Below are positions 1-7,479 of a stretch of DNA of 64,000 bases, one piece after another (position 1 is the stretch's first letter; every line of letters begins with the position of its first letter). Position numbers and translations under genes: made by a program. The stretch lies in contig JBGSPX010000059.1 of NCBI GenBank assembly GCA_041738345.1, positions 62,001-126,000 on the forward strand. Reading direction: 5' to 3'. The DNA is from Proteocatella sp041738345. Lineage in GTDB: Bacteria; Bacillota; Clostridia; Peptostreptococcales; Filifactoraceae. The notes below the pieces were generated by a model, which saw nothing but the letters and a program-made list of their open reading frames with translations, was not told where the DNA came from and ran no database searches.

Positions 1-307
1 CACTATATTCAAAAGAAATATTACTCTTATTATCTTTAACCGCAAAATCATCTGCCCCTTTAAATTTATATATGGAATCTGGATTTTTCTTATATTCAGT
101 CAATATGTTTGAAAGAATCGTCTCTGCTTTAGAGTCAGCTTTATAATACATAGTTATATTTTCTGCTGCTTTTTCTGACAAATTATAGTCTCTTAATGCC
201 GACATATATGAAATAACTGCAAATATATTAATACATAATATCACAAAAATCATAAGTAGAGTAGGCCCTCCAATTGGAAGTCCTATTGAATTAAATTTTT
301 TATCCAT
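1..307 (-). CDS. Small membrane-anchored protein of pseudopilus operon (3' end cut by window)
   Basis: An ATG at 307 on the minus strand opens about 102 codons that stay open to the window edge, so the C-terminus is missing. The product begins MDKKFNSIGLPIGGPTLLMI and has one hydrophobic segment at about residues 14-36, followed by a charged extracellular-type region. Its start overlaps the stop of the upstream pseudopilin gene (ATGGATAA), so translation is probably coupled. Size, single N-terminal membrane segment and position after three similar small genes suggest a minor pilin-like or assembly protein. No clear G-x4-E prepilin motif is visible. I do not recognise the family. Confidence 0.6.
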   Translation of the reverse strand, partial: MDKKFNSIGLPIGGPTLLMIFVILCINIFAVISYMSALRDYNLSEKAAENITMYYKADSKAETILSNILTEYKKNPDSIYKFKGADDFAVKDNKSNISFEYS

Positions 308-740
308 TTGCCCCACCTTCTTGCCTAGCTATTGATATATCTAAATTATATATATTGCGGTCTCCATCTATATCTGAAAAATCTATATTTGAAAAAATAA
401 TCGAATCTTTAAGACTCTGTTTAACTGTCATTTTATAATTACCTAATGATTTTTCACAGACATTAAACTCTTTATCAAAATAAACCACAATTTCATTTTT
501 ATTTTTTTGAATTCCATAATATTTAACTATACTATCGACATTTCCCCTGTCATGTTTAAGAAGTTGTGCTGCATTTTCAGCTTGTATACATGCATTTGTT
601 AGTACAAAGCTTTTTTCGCTAAGTTTTTGACTTTTAAAAAATATATTTACACAAGTCGTTATAGTTAATAATATTATTAGTACTACTGCCATTAACTCCA
701 TAAGAAAAATTCCAGATTTATTTTTTTTTGCTTTGCCCAT
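300..740 (-). CDS. Type IV pilin-like / pseudopilin protein
   Basis: A 146-residue protein with a short basic leader (MGKAKKNKSG) directly followed by IFLMEL and a hydrophobic helix to about residue 31. Gly-Ile with Glu at mature position 5 is the class III (prepilin peptidase) cleavage signature of type IV pilins and type II pseudopilins. The rest is a soluble domain ending in a short acidic-to-glycine tail. The ATG follows GGGGAATTT. It sits third among the small pilin-like genes of this operon, downstream of a GspF-like gene. The role, a pseudopilus subunit at the cytoplasmic membrane or cell wall, is inferred from motif and context; the substrate or function of the pilus is unknown. Confidence 0.75.
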   Translation of the reverse strand: MGKAKKNKSGIFLMELMAVVLIILLTITTCVNIFFKSQKLSEKSFVLTNACIQAENAAQLLKHDRGNVDSIVKYYGIQKNKNEIVVYFDKEFNVCEKSLGNYKMTVKQSLKDSIIFSNIDFSDIDGDRNIYNLDISIARQEGGANG

Positions 741-755
741 AAATTCCCCTACAAA

Positions 756-1226
756 TTAATTTAAAATAATAACTGAACATAATTTTCCATCAGGATTTTT
801 GATTTTTACATCGATTAATCCTGGTTCTATCTGTTTTGGTTCAAAAAAAGAAATATTGGTAATTATAGTTCCTGCATCCGCTTCAAGGTCTGAATTTTTT
901 TCAGTAAATAATTCCATTAAATATCCATCATAAATATATACTTTAGTTACATATTTTATCCCATCTATCTCTTCTTCAAAAAACAAAGCTTTATTATTGT
1001 TAAACTCTCCTACAGAAATTCTGCCTTTTTCTTGAAAAAATTTTGCCTTATTGGATATATAAAGTAGACTGGTTCTCATGTAAAAGTTTTCTTCTGTACT
1101 CTGATTCACTTTTTGCTGAGTTCTAGCTCCTACAAATAACATTCCTAACAACGAAATAGCGCAAATTAAAAAAACACACAGCACAAAAAAAACATCAATA
1201 CCATGTTTATTTTTAGTCTTCAACAT
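756..1226 (-). CDS. Minor pseudopilin-like membrane protein
   Basis: A 156-residue protein with leader MLKTKNKHG followed by IDVFFVLCVFLICAIS, so a Gly-hydrophobic junction like a prepilin site is present but the usual Glu at +5 is replaced by Phe. Lack of Glu5 is a known feature of GspK-type tip pseudopilins; assigning that role here is inference. One N-terminal membrane helix (about 10-33) precedes a beta-rich soluble part. The ATG lies after GAGGAATCGC, and the gene overlaps the stop of the preceding pilin-like gene by 14 bases, so the two are co-translated. Confidence 0.6.
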   Translation of the reverse strand: MLKTKNKHGIDVFFVLCVFLICAISLLGMLFVGARTQQKVNQSTEENFYMRTSLLYISNKAKFFQEKGRISVGEFNNNKALFFEEEIDGIKYVTKVYIYDGYLMELFTEKNSDLEADAGTIITNISFFEPKQIEPGLIDVKIKNPDGKLCSVIILN

Positions 1227-1545
1227 GCGATTCCTCGCTTTCTGTCACAAAAATATCTGGCATTAAATTAGCTCCAATAAGTTCATAGTGAACTTCAAAT
1301 CTTTTTTCATTATAACTTAGTCCATAGTTTTTTTGTAGATAATCTAAATCTTGAGGATATTGTCCTTCGATTGCATAACACTGAACAGCCATCTTTCTTA
1401 CTGAATCTGCAAGAATATTACATGATTTTTCAAAATTTGTACTTTCCATTTTATAAAAACTCAATATGAAAAATATTACTATACCCGCTAACACAAGTAT
1501 AGTGGTCAGCCATCCATATGATTTTCCCCTATTATGAAATAACAT
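1213..1545 (-). CDS. Pilin-like protein, short type II secretion G-like
   Basis: A 110-residue protein with an N-terminal membrane helix (about 12-31) and then CYAIEGQYPQDLDYLQKNYG, which resembles the conserved 'aY....g.YP..l..L' segment after the helix of GspG/type IV pilins. The canonical G-x4-E cleavage site is not evident (the leader reads MLFHNRGKSYGWLTT), so processing is uncertain. Start ATG follows GAGAGGTAAGCTTCA. It is the first small pilin-like gene after the GspF-like gene and overlaps the next gene. Confidence 0.6.
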   Translation of the reverse strand: MLFHNRGKSYGWLTTILVLAGIVIFFILSFYKMESTNFEKSCNILADSVRKMAVQCYAIEGQYPQDLDYLQKNYGLSYNEKRFEVHYELIGANLMPDIFVTESEESHVED

Positions 1546-1559
1546 TGAAGCTTACCTCT

Positions 1560-2600
1560 CTATCCTAGAGTTGACATAATACCTAAAAGAGGCATCATGA
1601 CAATTAATAAAATCATCCCCACAAATACTGACATGGTAATCACTATAGCAGGTTCTATAGCTGATACAGTTGCTTCTATTTTTTTTTGTGCTTCATCATT
1701 ATACCGTCTTGCCACAAACTTCATCGCTTCTTCTACGCTTCCACTTTTAAATCCCGTATTTATTAGTCCAGCATTCATTCCATCAAAAATACCTTCATCT
1801 CTCAAAACATCTGGAAAAGACTCTCCTTTTTCCATTCTAAGCTTTGATGACTTTATCTTTTCTTTCATAAATTTATACTCCACTAGATTTTCTGCCAAAT
1901 CCATAGCATAACCTATCTCTATTCCACTAGAAAATGCTAGTACCATAACCGATGTAAATCTAGCCTTTGCAATTGACATCAATATTTTACTCTTTTCAAT
2001 CATACTATCATTTAAAAATAAGATTTTTTTATTTGGATATTTTCTTTTCTGTATCACAATTAACGCTGAAATTAGTATAACAATTGAAAGTAACGCTGCT
2101 AAAATTATACTTATGAATTTTCCAGCTTTAGTTATAATAATTACTGACGACGGAATCCCGCTTCCTAGCTCATAATAAATTTGGCTAAACATTGGAAGTA
2201 CTTTTAATGATAATACTAATAATATTATTGTCATCATAACAGCCATTATAAATGGATATATCACTGCCGATTTAAGTGTAGATGTTAATTCATTTTTAGA
2301 TTCATAGTAAATATTTAATTCATTCAGTATATCCTCTAATTTTCCTGTTTTCTCTCCAATAAGAACCATATTTATAACATAATCAGGAAAACAGCCACAC
2401 TCTATAAGTGCATCATGAAATGTCATCCCCATAGAAATAGCATCATGAATTTCTTTTATGATCCCTTTTTCAGAATAAGAACGCTCTTCCTCAGCCATTA
2501 TAAACAGGCCTTCTTCCAGAAGCATACCTGCTTTAAGTAGCATTGATATTTCCATACAAAACGAAGAAATCTCTATATCATTTAGAATTTTTTTACTCAT
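1560..2600 (-). CDS. gspF: Type II secretion / type IV pilus inner-membrane platform protein (GspF/PilC family)
   Basis: About 346 residues with the duplicated T2SSF layout. A first cytoplasmic domain (about 10-125, with the typical GEKTGKLEDIL) is followed by a membrane helix, a second helix near 165-185, a second cytoplasmic domain (about 210-310, INTGFKSGSVEEAM) and a C-terminal helix. GspF/PilC forms the membrane platform on which the assembly ATPase drives pilus growth. I place the start at ATG 2600 because GGGGAG lies just upstream; the alternative ATG at 2612 overlaps the transglutaminase stop (TAATG) and has no ribosome site. No GspE-type ATPase or prepilin peptidase gene is inside the window; they may lie past the left edge. 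Confidence 0.88.
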   Translation of the reverse strand: MSKKILNDIEISSFCMEISMLLKAGMLLEEGLFIMAEEERSYSEKGIIKEIHDAISMGMTFHDALIECGCFPDYVINMVLIGEKTGKLEDILNELNIYYESKNELTSTLKSAVIYPFIMAVMMTIILLVLSLKVLPMFSQIYYELGSGIPSSVIIITKAGKFISIILAALLSIVILISALIVIQKRKYPNKKILFLNDSMIEKSKILMSIAKARFTSVMVLAFSSGIEIGYAMDLAENLVEYKFMKEKIKSSKLRMEKGESFPDVLRDEGIFDGMNAGLINTGFKSGSVEEAMKFVARRYNDEAQKKIEATVSAIEPAIVITMSVFVGMILLIVMMPLLGIMSTLG

Positions 2601-2611
2601 AATACTCCCCA

Positions 2612-3502
2612 TTAATATGCATATTTTGCAGAATATTTTTTCTCATCCATTTTAAAATCAGCCTTTTTACTAGTCGAAGCCATTGTAGGATCCATCATCG
2701 TCCATGATTTTCCATCAAAATAAATTACATTTTCAATCCAACCTTCTTCTTTACTATAAACACTTATCCATGCATGATACTGAGTTCCTGCATATCCAAC
2801 CATTAGTTTTGTAGGCACATTTTGACTTCTTAACATAGCCGCCATAACGGCAGAGTAATCTAGACATATTCCTTTTTTAGTTTCTAAAGTCGAATCTATA
2901 TTACATACATATCCAGATTTTACGCTACTCGCTTTTGCATAATCATAAGATAACGTTTTGACCACATAATCATACACACCTTTTACTTTTTTCATCGTAT
3001 CCGGTTCTTTTCCAACTAATTTTTCAGCAAGAGAAACTACTGCCGAATTTTTGTTAAACCATACATATTGGTTCGGATACAAAAATGGTCCTAGATTATC
3101 CGTTAAACTAACCTTAGCTGTCGTTCCATTTGCAGTCACATATTTTGTGCCACCAATACCTTCATAAACAGTAATTTTATACGTACCGTTCCCTTCCGTT
3201 ATTGGAAAAACTTCATATTGATTTTTTTGAAATATATTATAAGTGTATGTTGAACCATCCATTTTCTTTATGGTGATTTTTATGGTTCCACTACTGCTTC
3301 CTATATATTTTGCCATTACATATCCATCGTTTATGTTTGAAATATCAATGACCGCTTTATCGTTCTCAATAGTGTTCGTTTCTTTTGCTATTGGCATTTT
3401 TATACTACTTGCAAAAATTATAAGCTGACTACTAAAAATAAGACTCAATGATATTATTCCTATAAAAATTATTTTCAAATTAGATTTTTTACTTAAAAAC
3501 AT
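2612..3502 (-). CDS. Secreted transglutaminase-like protein
   Basis: A 296-residue protein with an N-terminal signal or anchor helix (about 9-31), a beta-rich middle and a C-terminal transglutaminase/protease-like fold. The triad is visible: Cys213 in KKGICLDYSAVMAAMLR, His243 in QYHAWISV, Asp271 in WTMMDPTM. Such extracellular domains act as thiol peptidases or cross-linkers on cell-wall or pilus proteins; the reaction here is unknown. The start ATG follows TTGGAGTTGAAATT. It is the first gene of the minus-strand operon and its stop touches the GspF-like gene, so it probably works with the pseudopilus. Confidence 0.82.
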   Translation of the reverse strand: MFLSKKSNLKIIFIGIISLSLIFSSQLIIFASSIKMPIAKETNTIENDKAVIDISNINDGYVMAKYIGSSSGTIKITIKKMDGSTYTYNIFQKNQYEVFPITEGNGTYKITVYEGIGGTKYVTANGTTAKVSLTDNLGPFLYPNQYVWFNKNSAVVSLAEKLVGKEPDTMKKVKGVYDYVVKTLSYDYAKASSVKSGYVCNIDSTLETKKGICLDYSAVMAAMLRSQNVPTKLMVGYAGTQYHAWISVYSKEEGWIENVIYFDGKSWTMMDPTMASTSKKADFKMDEKKYSAKYAY

Positions 3503-3699
3503 AATTTCAACTCCAATCTATATATGCATTTTACCAATACAAAAACCTATTTATACTCTATCATATTCAATCAAAATGTCAATATTATTGTTATACGTAC
3601 CCTTTCGTTACCATATTTAAATTTTTTTTATTTTATACCCCTCTTTTTCCAATCAAATTTACATATTATATATCAAACACAGAGAAAGGAGGAAATCAT

Positions 3700-3900
3700 A
3701 TGGCAAATGCTACCGCTCTAAAAATGGTATATGTGCTTGAAATGAATGGTGACAAAGAAATCACCAAAAGTAAAACTATTTCAGACCTAAATACCACAGC
3801 GACTAATGAGCAAGTGCTAGGTCTTGCAAATGCAATCCTAAAACTTCAACAAAAACAGGCTCACATTTCGAGAATCGATGCCCAAAATCTAGCCGCCTAA
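3700..3900 (+). CDS. DUF1659 family protein
   Basis: A 66-residue soluble protein beginning MANATALKMVYVLEMNGDK with conserved features of the DUF1659 family (a two-stranded start, then NxxATNEQVLGLANAILKLQ). These tiny proteins occur in Firmicutes paired with a DUF2922 protein; no function is established. The ATG follows a near-ideal AAAGGAGGAAATCAT site. The next gene uses an almost identical leader, suggesting strong, balanced expression of the pair. Confidence 0.8.
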   Translation: MANATALKMVYVLEMNGDKEITKSKTISDLNTTATNEQVLGLANAILKLQQKQAHISRIDAQNLAA

Positions 3901-3935
3901 AAAGCGCTAAAAACTAAAAGAAAGGAGGAAATCAC

Positions 3936-4166
3936 ATGGAAAATGTAAAAATACTAATCCTTAACTTTAAAAAATCCAACGGAAACGCTTTTTCATTCAA
4001 CGTACCATACCCAAAAGATGACGTTTCTGCCGCTGACATAAAGTCCCTTGCCGATTTTATGATAAAAAACAATATGATGCAATTTTCAAAGGATGTCAAA
4101 CTTGCATCCTTTGAAAAAGCAGTTATGCAAGAAGTAAGCAAAACACCAGTAAACCTAGAAGCTTAG
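3936..4166 (+). CDS. DUF2922 family protein
   Basis: A 76-residue soluble protein, MENVKILILNFKKSNGNAFS then VPYPKDDVSAADIKSLADFM, matching the DUF2922 pattern. It lies 35 bases after the DUF1659 gene with the same AAAGGAGGAAATCA leader and ends with TAG. A strong terminator follows. The function is not known for either family member. Confidence 0.8.
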   Translation: MENVKILILNFKKSNGNAFSFNVPYPKDDVSAADIKSLADFMIKNNMMQFSKDVKLASFEKAVMQEVSKTPVNLEA

Positions 4167-4189
4167 ACCTCTAGCTTATGGTAAAAATT

Positions 4190-4244
4190 AAAATCCTACA
4201 TTATTTAACACTTCCAAGTGTACTTAATAATGTAGGATTTTTTT
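4190..4244. terminator. Bidirectional intrinsic terminator
   Basis: A long stem pairs AAAATCCTACATTATT with AATAATGTAGGATTTT around the loop CACTTCCAAGTG, followed by a T run on the plus strand and an A run at the other foot. It ends the DUF1659/DUF2922 unit and, on the minus strand, the ZIP transporter gene. Confidence 0.85.
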
Positions 4245-4269
4245 GTATCAATAAATAAAAATTTTTTTT

Positions 4270-5121
4270 CTAAACAAACATAAGCAGACTAAGTGCCATA
4301 ACAACCATTCCTGAAATAAGTCCATATATCGCAATATGATGCTCGCCATATCTTTCAGCAGTAGGAAGTAGCTCATCTAACGATATATACACCATAATCC
4401 CTGCCACAGCTGCAAATATAATCCCAAACATAGAATCATTAAAAAACTTATACAGTAAGAAAAATCCTACTACTGCGCCTACAGGCTCTGAAAGCCCTGA
4501 AAGAAAAGAAATTCTAAACGCTTTTCTTCTATCTCCTGTAGCATAAAAAATAGGTACCGATACTGCAATTCCTTCTGGAATATTATGAATAGCAATCGCT
4601 ACCGCTATACTTATACCTAGAGCAGGGTCTTGAAGCGCCCCTGTAAATGTAGCCAGTCCCTCGGGAAAGTTGTGAATCGCAATCGCTAGCGCCGAAAACA
4701 TTCCCATTCTAAGAAGATTCTTATCATTAGCTTCTTTGATTTCCGCTTCAGTCTTTACTATGTGAGAATCTTCCGAACTTCCCATATCACTTACATCGTG
4801 AATCTCATGAGGGTTTTCTCCTTCAGGAACGAGCTTATCTATTATGGCAATTAGTGCAACTCCTGCAAAAAAAGCAATTGTCGTAATCCAATATCCTTTA
4901 GATTCGCCATAAACAAGCGTTAAAGAGGCTTTAGCTTTTGGAAAAATCTCAATCGTAGATACATAAATCATTACTCCTGCTGAAAACCCTAGTGCCGCCG
5001 ATAAAAACTTATGATTCGTCTGTTTTGTATAAAATGCAAGTGCCGAACCAATTCCAGTAGAAAGTCCTGCAAATATGGTAAGTGCAAATGCAAAAATAAT
5101 ATCATTAAGTTCAAAAGTCAT
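4270..5121 (-). CDS. zupT: ZIP family divalent metal transporter (ZupT-like)
   Basis: About 283 residues with eight predicted membrane helices and the two metal-site motifs of the ZIP family: HNFPEGLATF and HNIPEGIAVS in helices 4 and 5. A His/acid-rich cytoplasmic loop (about 100-125, with PHEIHD) precedes them. It should import Zn2+ or related divalent ions across the cytoplasmic membrane. I choose ATG 5121 (MTFELND) because AGGAGGTAATTATA precedes it; the upstream ATG at 5142 would put this site inside the gene. It is divergent from the Crp/Fnr regulator at 5254, which may control it. Confidence 0.88.
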   Translation of the reverse strand: MTFELNDIIFAFALTIFAGLSTGIGSALAFYTKQTNHKFLSAALGFSAGVMIYVSTIEIFPKAKASLTLVYGESKGYWITTIAFFAGVALIAIIDKLVPEGENPHEIHDVSDMGSSEDSHIVKTEAEIKEANDKNLLRMGMFSALAIAIHNFPEGLATFTGALQDPALGISIAVAIAIHNIPEGIAVSVPIFYATGDRRKAFRISFLSGLSEPVGAVVGFFLLYKFFNDSMFGIIFAAVAGIMVYISLDELLPTAERYGEHHIAIYGLISGMVVMALSLLMFV

Positions 5122-5218
5122 TATAATTACCTCCTGTTGCAAATTTTTATTTCTATATATTTATGTCCAATTTTAGTTAATTATAACATATCTTATTAAG
5201 TATTAGTATCATTTATGG

Positions 5219-5224
5219 TATAAT
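5219..5224 (+). promoter_or_regulatory. Extended -10 promoter of the Crp/Fnr gene
   Basis: TATAAT preceded by TG at one base (ATGGTATAAT) about 30 bases before the regulator start. The -35 region is AT-rich without a good TTGACA, as expected for an extended -10 promoter. Confidence 0.5.
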
Positions 5225-5253
5225 TACCTTATTAATGTATAAGGAGACCTCCC

Positions 5254-5925
5254 ATGTATGAAAAAGTATTCGATCAAGATATCCAGAAAAAAATGGATGA
5301 TTTCTTTCTTCAAAATTTAGCCTCTCATGGAACAATCAAAACCTTTGAAAAAGGCGAGATAATAAGCCAAGACGATTTAGACTATATTTACGTGCTCTTA
5401 GACGGCAAACTAAATCAAATAATGCATTCTAAGGAAGGCGACGAAATTATATTCTTTAGAATAATGGAAGGCAATATATTTGGCGAAATGGCATTTTTTG
5501 AAAAAACCAATACCTTTGCTGTAAACAAAGCCCTTTCAAAAGGAAAATTTGCAGTTGTTCACCGAGAATTTGTAGAAGCCAAACTTAAAGAAGACCCTGA
5601 AATCTATAACTATTTTTTAATCAGCATAATAAGAAAATTCAGAGCAGTGATGTTTGAGCTTTCAAACTTTCATTTCAACGATTCAATCGGTAGACTTGCT
5701 GATTTTATTATAAGACTCTATTACACTGAACCCGAACAGCCCCAAAATCATATAAGCATCATCCTCACCCACGAAGAAATTGCAAATAGATTAGGCCTTA
5801 ATCGTATCACCGTAACCCATGGAATGAAACGTTTCAAAGAAGAAGGCCTTATAGATGTACAAAATCGAAAATTAATTATAAAAGATATTGAAGGACTGAA
5901 AGCAATCACGAATGTACCATTATAA
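5254..5925 (+). CDS. Crp/Fnr family transcriptional regulator
   Basis: A 223-residue protein with an N-terminal cyclic-nucleotide-binding-type beta barrel (about 25-120, with GNIFGEMAFF) and a C-terminal winged helix (about 150-215, with LTHEEIANRLGLNRITVTHG). No cysteine cluster of an Fe-S Fnr type is visible in the N-terminus, so the effector is unknown. The start follows AAGGAGACCTCCC. It is transcribed away from the ZIP transporter gene and is followed by its own terminator, so it is probably monocistronic. The target could be the adjacent transporter (inference). Confidence 0.85.
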   Translation: MYEKVFDQDIQKKMDDFFLQNLASHGTIKTFEKGEIISQDDLDYIYVLLDGKLNQIMHSKEGDEIIFFRIMEGNIFGEMAFFEKTNTFAVNKALSKGKFAVVHREFVEAKLKEDPEIYNYFLISIIRKFRAVMFELSNFHFNDSIGRLADFIIRLYYTEPEQPQNHISIILTHEEIANRLGLNRITVTHGMKRFKEEGLIDVQNRKLIIKDIEGLKAITNVPL

Positions 5926-5953
5926 CTAAACTACAGCGAATAAATTGTAATCA

Positions 5954-5982
5954 ATAATCGGAGTTTTCCGATTATTTTTTTT
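5954..5982 (+). terminator. Intrinsic terminator after the Crp/Fnr gene
   Basis: AATAATCGGA and TCCGATTATT form a stem around a short TTT loop and are followed by eight Ts. Confidence 0.85.
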
Positions 5983-6078
5983 GCATTTTTTATGCTTTGT
6001 AGTCTATACAACAGAAAAAACATTTTCATTAGTTTAAAATTAAGCATAGTTAAAAAATAAATTTATGAAAGAGGAAAT

Positions 6079-7428
6079 ATGATGAATATCTTAAATCAAA
6101 AAATTGAAACAAATTTTGAAGAATATTTAAAAGACCTAAAATCTCTAATAAATATTCCAAGTGTATATACAGAAGACAGTAGTCCTTATCCGTTTGGAAA
6201 ATCAATCGATGATGCCCTTAAAACTATGCTTTCTATAGCAGAAAAAATAGGATTCACTACATATTATGATGAAGACGGATACTATGGATATGCTGATTAT
6301 GGTACAGGAACTGAAACTATAGGAATATTAGGCCATTTAGACGTTGTTCCTGCTGGTGATTTAAAGGAATGGAATACTAATCCTTTTGAAGTATCTATAA
6401 TAGATGGCAAAGCTTACGGAAGAGGCGTTCAAGACGACAAAGGCCCTACCCTAGCTGCAATGTATGCCGTAAAAGCTGTCATCGACAGTGATATAAAACT
6501 TAACAAAAAAATACGCTTTATATTTGGAACAGACGAAGAAAGACTTTGGGAGTGCATAAGAAAATATAATGAAAAAGAGCAAACTCCAGACTATGGCTTC
6601 ACTCCAGATGCAAACTTTCCACTTATATACGCAGAAAAAGGCTTACTACAAGTAGATTTAATTGCTTCAAACGAAAGCGGTATCCTTCTAAAAGGTGGCG
6701 ATGCTTACAATTCAGTACCATCAAGCATAATGTTTGATGATGAGCATACTGAAGCTATAGCTGAAGAACTTATAAACCTTGGATTCGATTTCAAACAAGA
6801 AGAAAATAAACTTACAGTTTTTGGAAAATCAGTACATGCTAAAGATGCTGAAAAAGGTACCAACGCTATTGCAAGACTTCTAATTGCTATGAAACAAGCT
6901 GGTATGAATTCAAAAGCTATTGATTTTATAACTAAATATATAAACGAAGATGCCCTAGCACATAATATTTTTGGTAAATGCTTTGACGAAATGTCAGGCA
7001 ACCTAAAGTTCAACCTAGGTAAAATTGAATTAAATGAAAAAGAAGAAAAACTATTTATAGACATGAGAATTCCAGTAAGCGTAAGCAAAGAATTCGTATT
7101 AGAAAAACTAGAAGCCGCAGTAAATGAATTTGGATTTAAAATCCATGAAAATGACTACCTAAGATCTATCTATACTCCGCTTGATTCAAAGCTTGTTAAA
7201 TCACTTATGGCTGCATATCAAGAAGTGACTGGTGACCTTGAAAGCAAACCTATATCATCAGGTGGGGCAACCTATGCCAGAGCTATGGATAATTGTGTAG
7301 CGTTTGGAATGACTTTCCCACATTCAAAAGAGACTGAACATCAACCAAATGAATATGCAGAAATCGAAGATATAAAAAATGCAATGAAAATATATGCTTC
7401 TGCTATAATAAAATTAAACCAGTTTTAA
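6079..7428 (+). CDS. pepV: Zn/Mn-dependent dipeptidase, M20 family (PepV/Sapep type)
   Basis: A 449-residue M20 metallopeptidase that should hydrolyse dipeptides in the cytoplasm. Metal and catalytic motifs appear in order: GHLDVVPAGD (His, Asp), YGRGVQDDKGP (bridging Asp), FGTDEE (catalytic Glu pair), a PDANFP ligand region, and a C-terminal FPHSKETEHQPNEY (His). Length fits PepV (about 465). The Sapep family usually has EES after GTD; here it is EERLWEC. Start is ATG 6079 or the adjacent ATG 6082 after AAGAGGAAAT. It opens an operon with a carrier and PepT. Confidence 0.9.
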   Translation: MMNILNQKIETNFEEYLKDLKSLINIPSVYTEDSSPYPFGKSIDDALKTMLSIAEKIGFTTYYDEDGYYGYADYGTGTETIGILGHLDVVPAGDLKEWNTNPFEVSIIDGKAYGRGVQDDKGPTLAAMYAVKAVIDSDIKLNKKIRFIFGTDEERLWECIRKYNEKEQTPDYGFTPDANFPLIYAEKGLLQVDLIASNESGILLKGGDAYNSVPSSIMFDDEHTEAIAEELINLGFDFKQEENKLTVFGKSVHAKDAEKGTNAIARLLIAMKQAGMNSKAIDFITKYINEDALAHNIFGKCFDEMSGNLKFNLGKIELNEKEEKLFIDMRIPVSVSKEFVLEKLEAAVNEFGFKIHENDYLRSIYTPLDSKLVKSLMAAYQEVTGDLESKPISSGGATYARAMDNCVAFGMTFPHSKETEHQPNEYAEIEDIKNAMKIYASAIIKLNQF

Positions 7429-7479
7429 ATCGGCTCTGCCGTTTTTAAATATATTTAAGAATTTTCAGGAGGAAAAGAA

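Noticed and set aside
3243..3428. Small plus-strand membrane-like frame
   Set aside because: It lies wholly inside the transglutaminase gene on the opposite strand and has no ribosome site.
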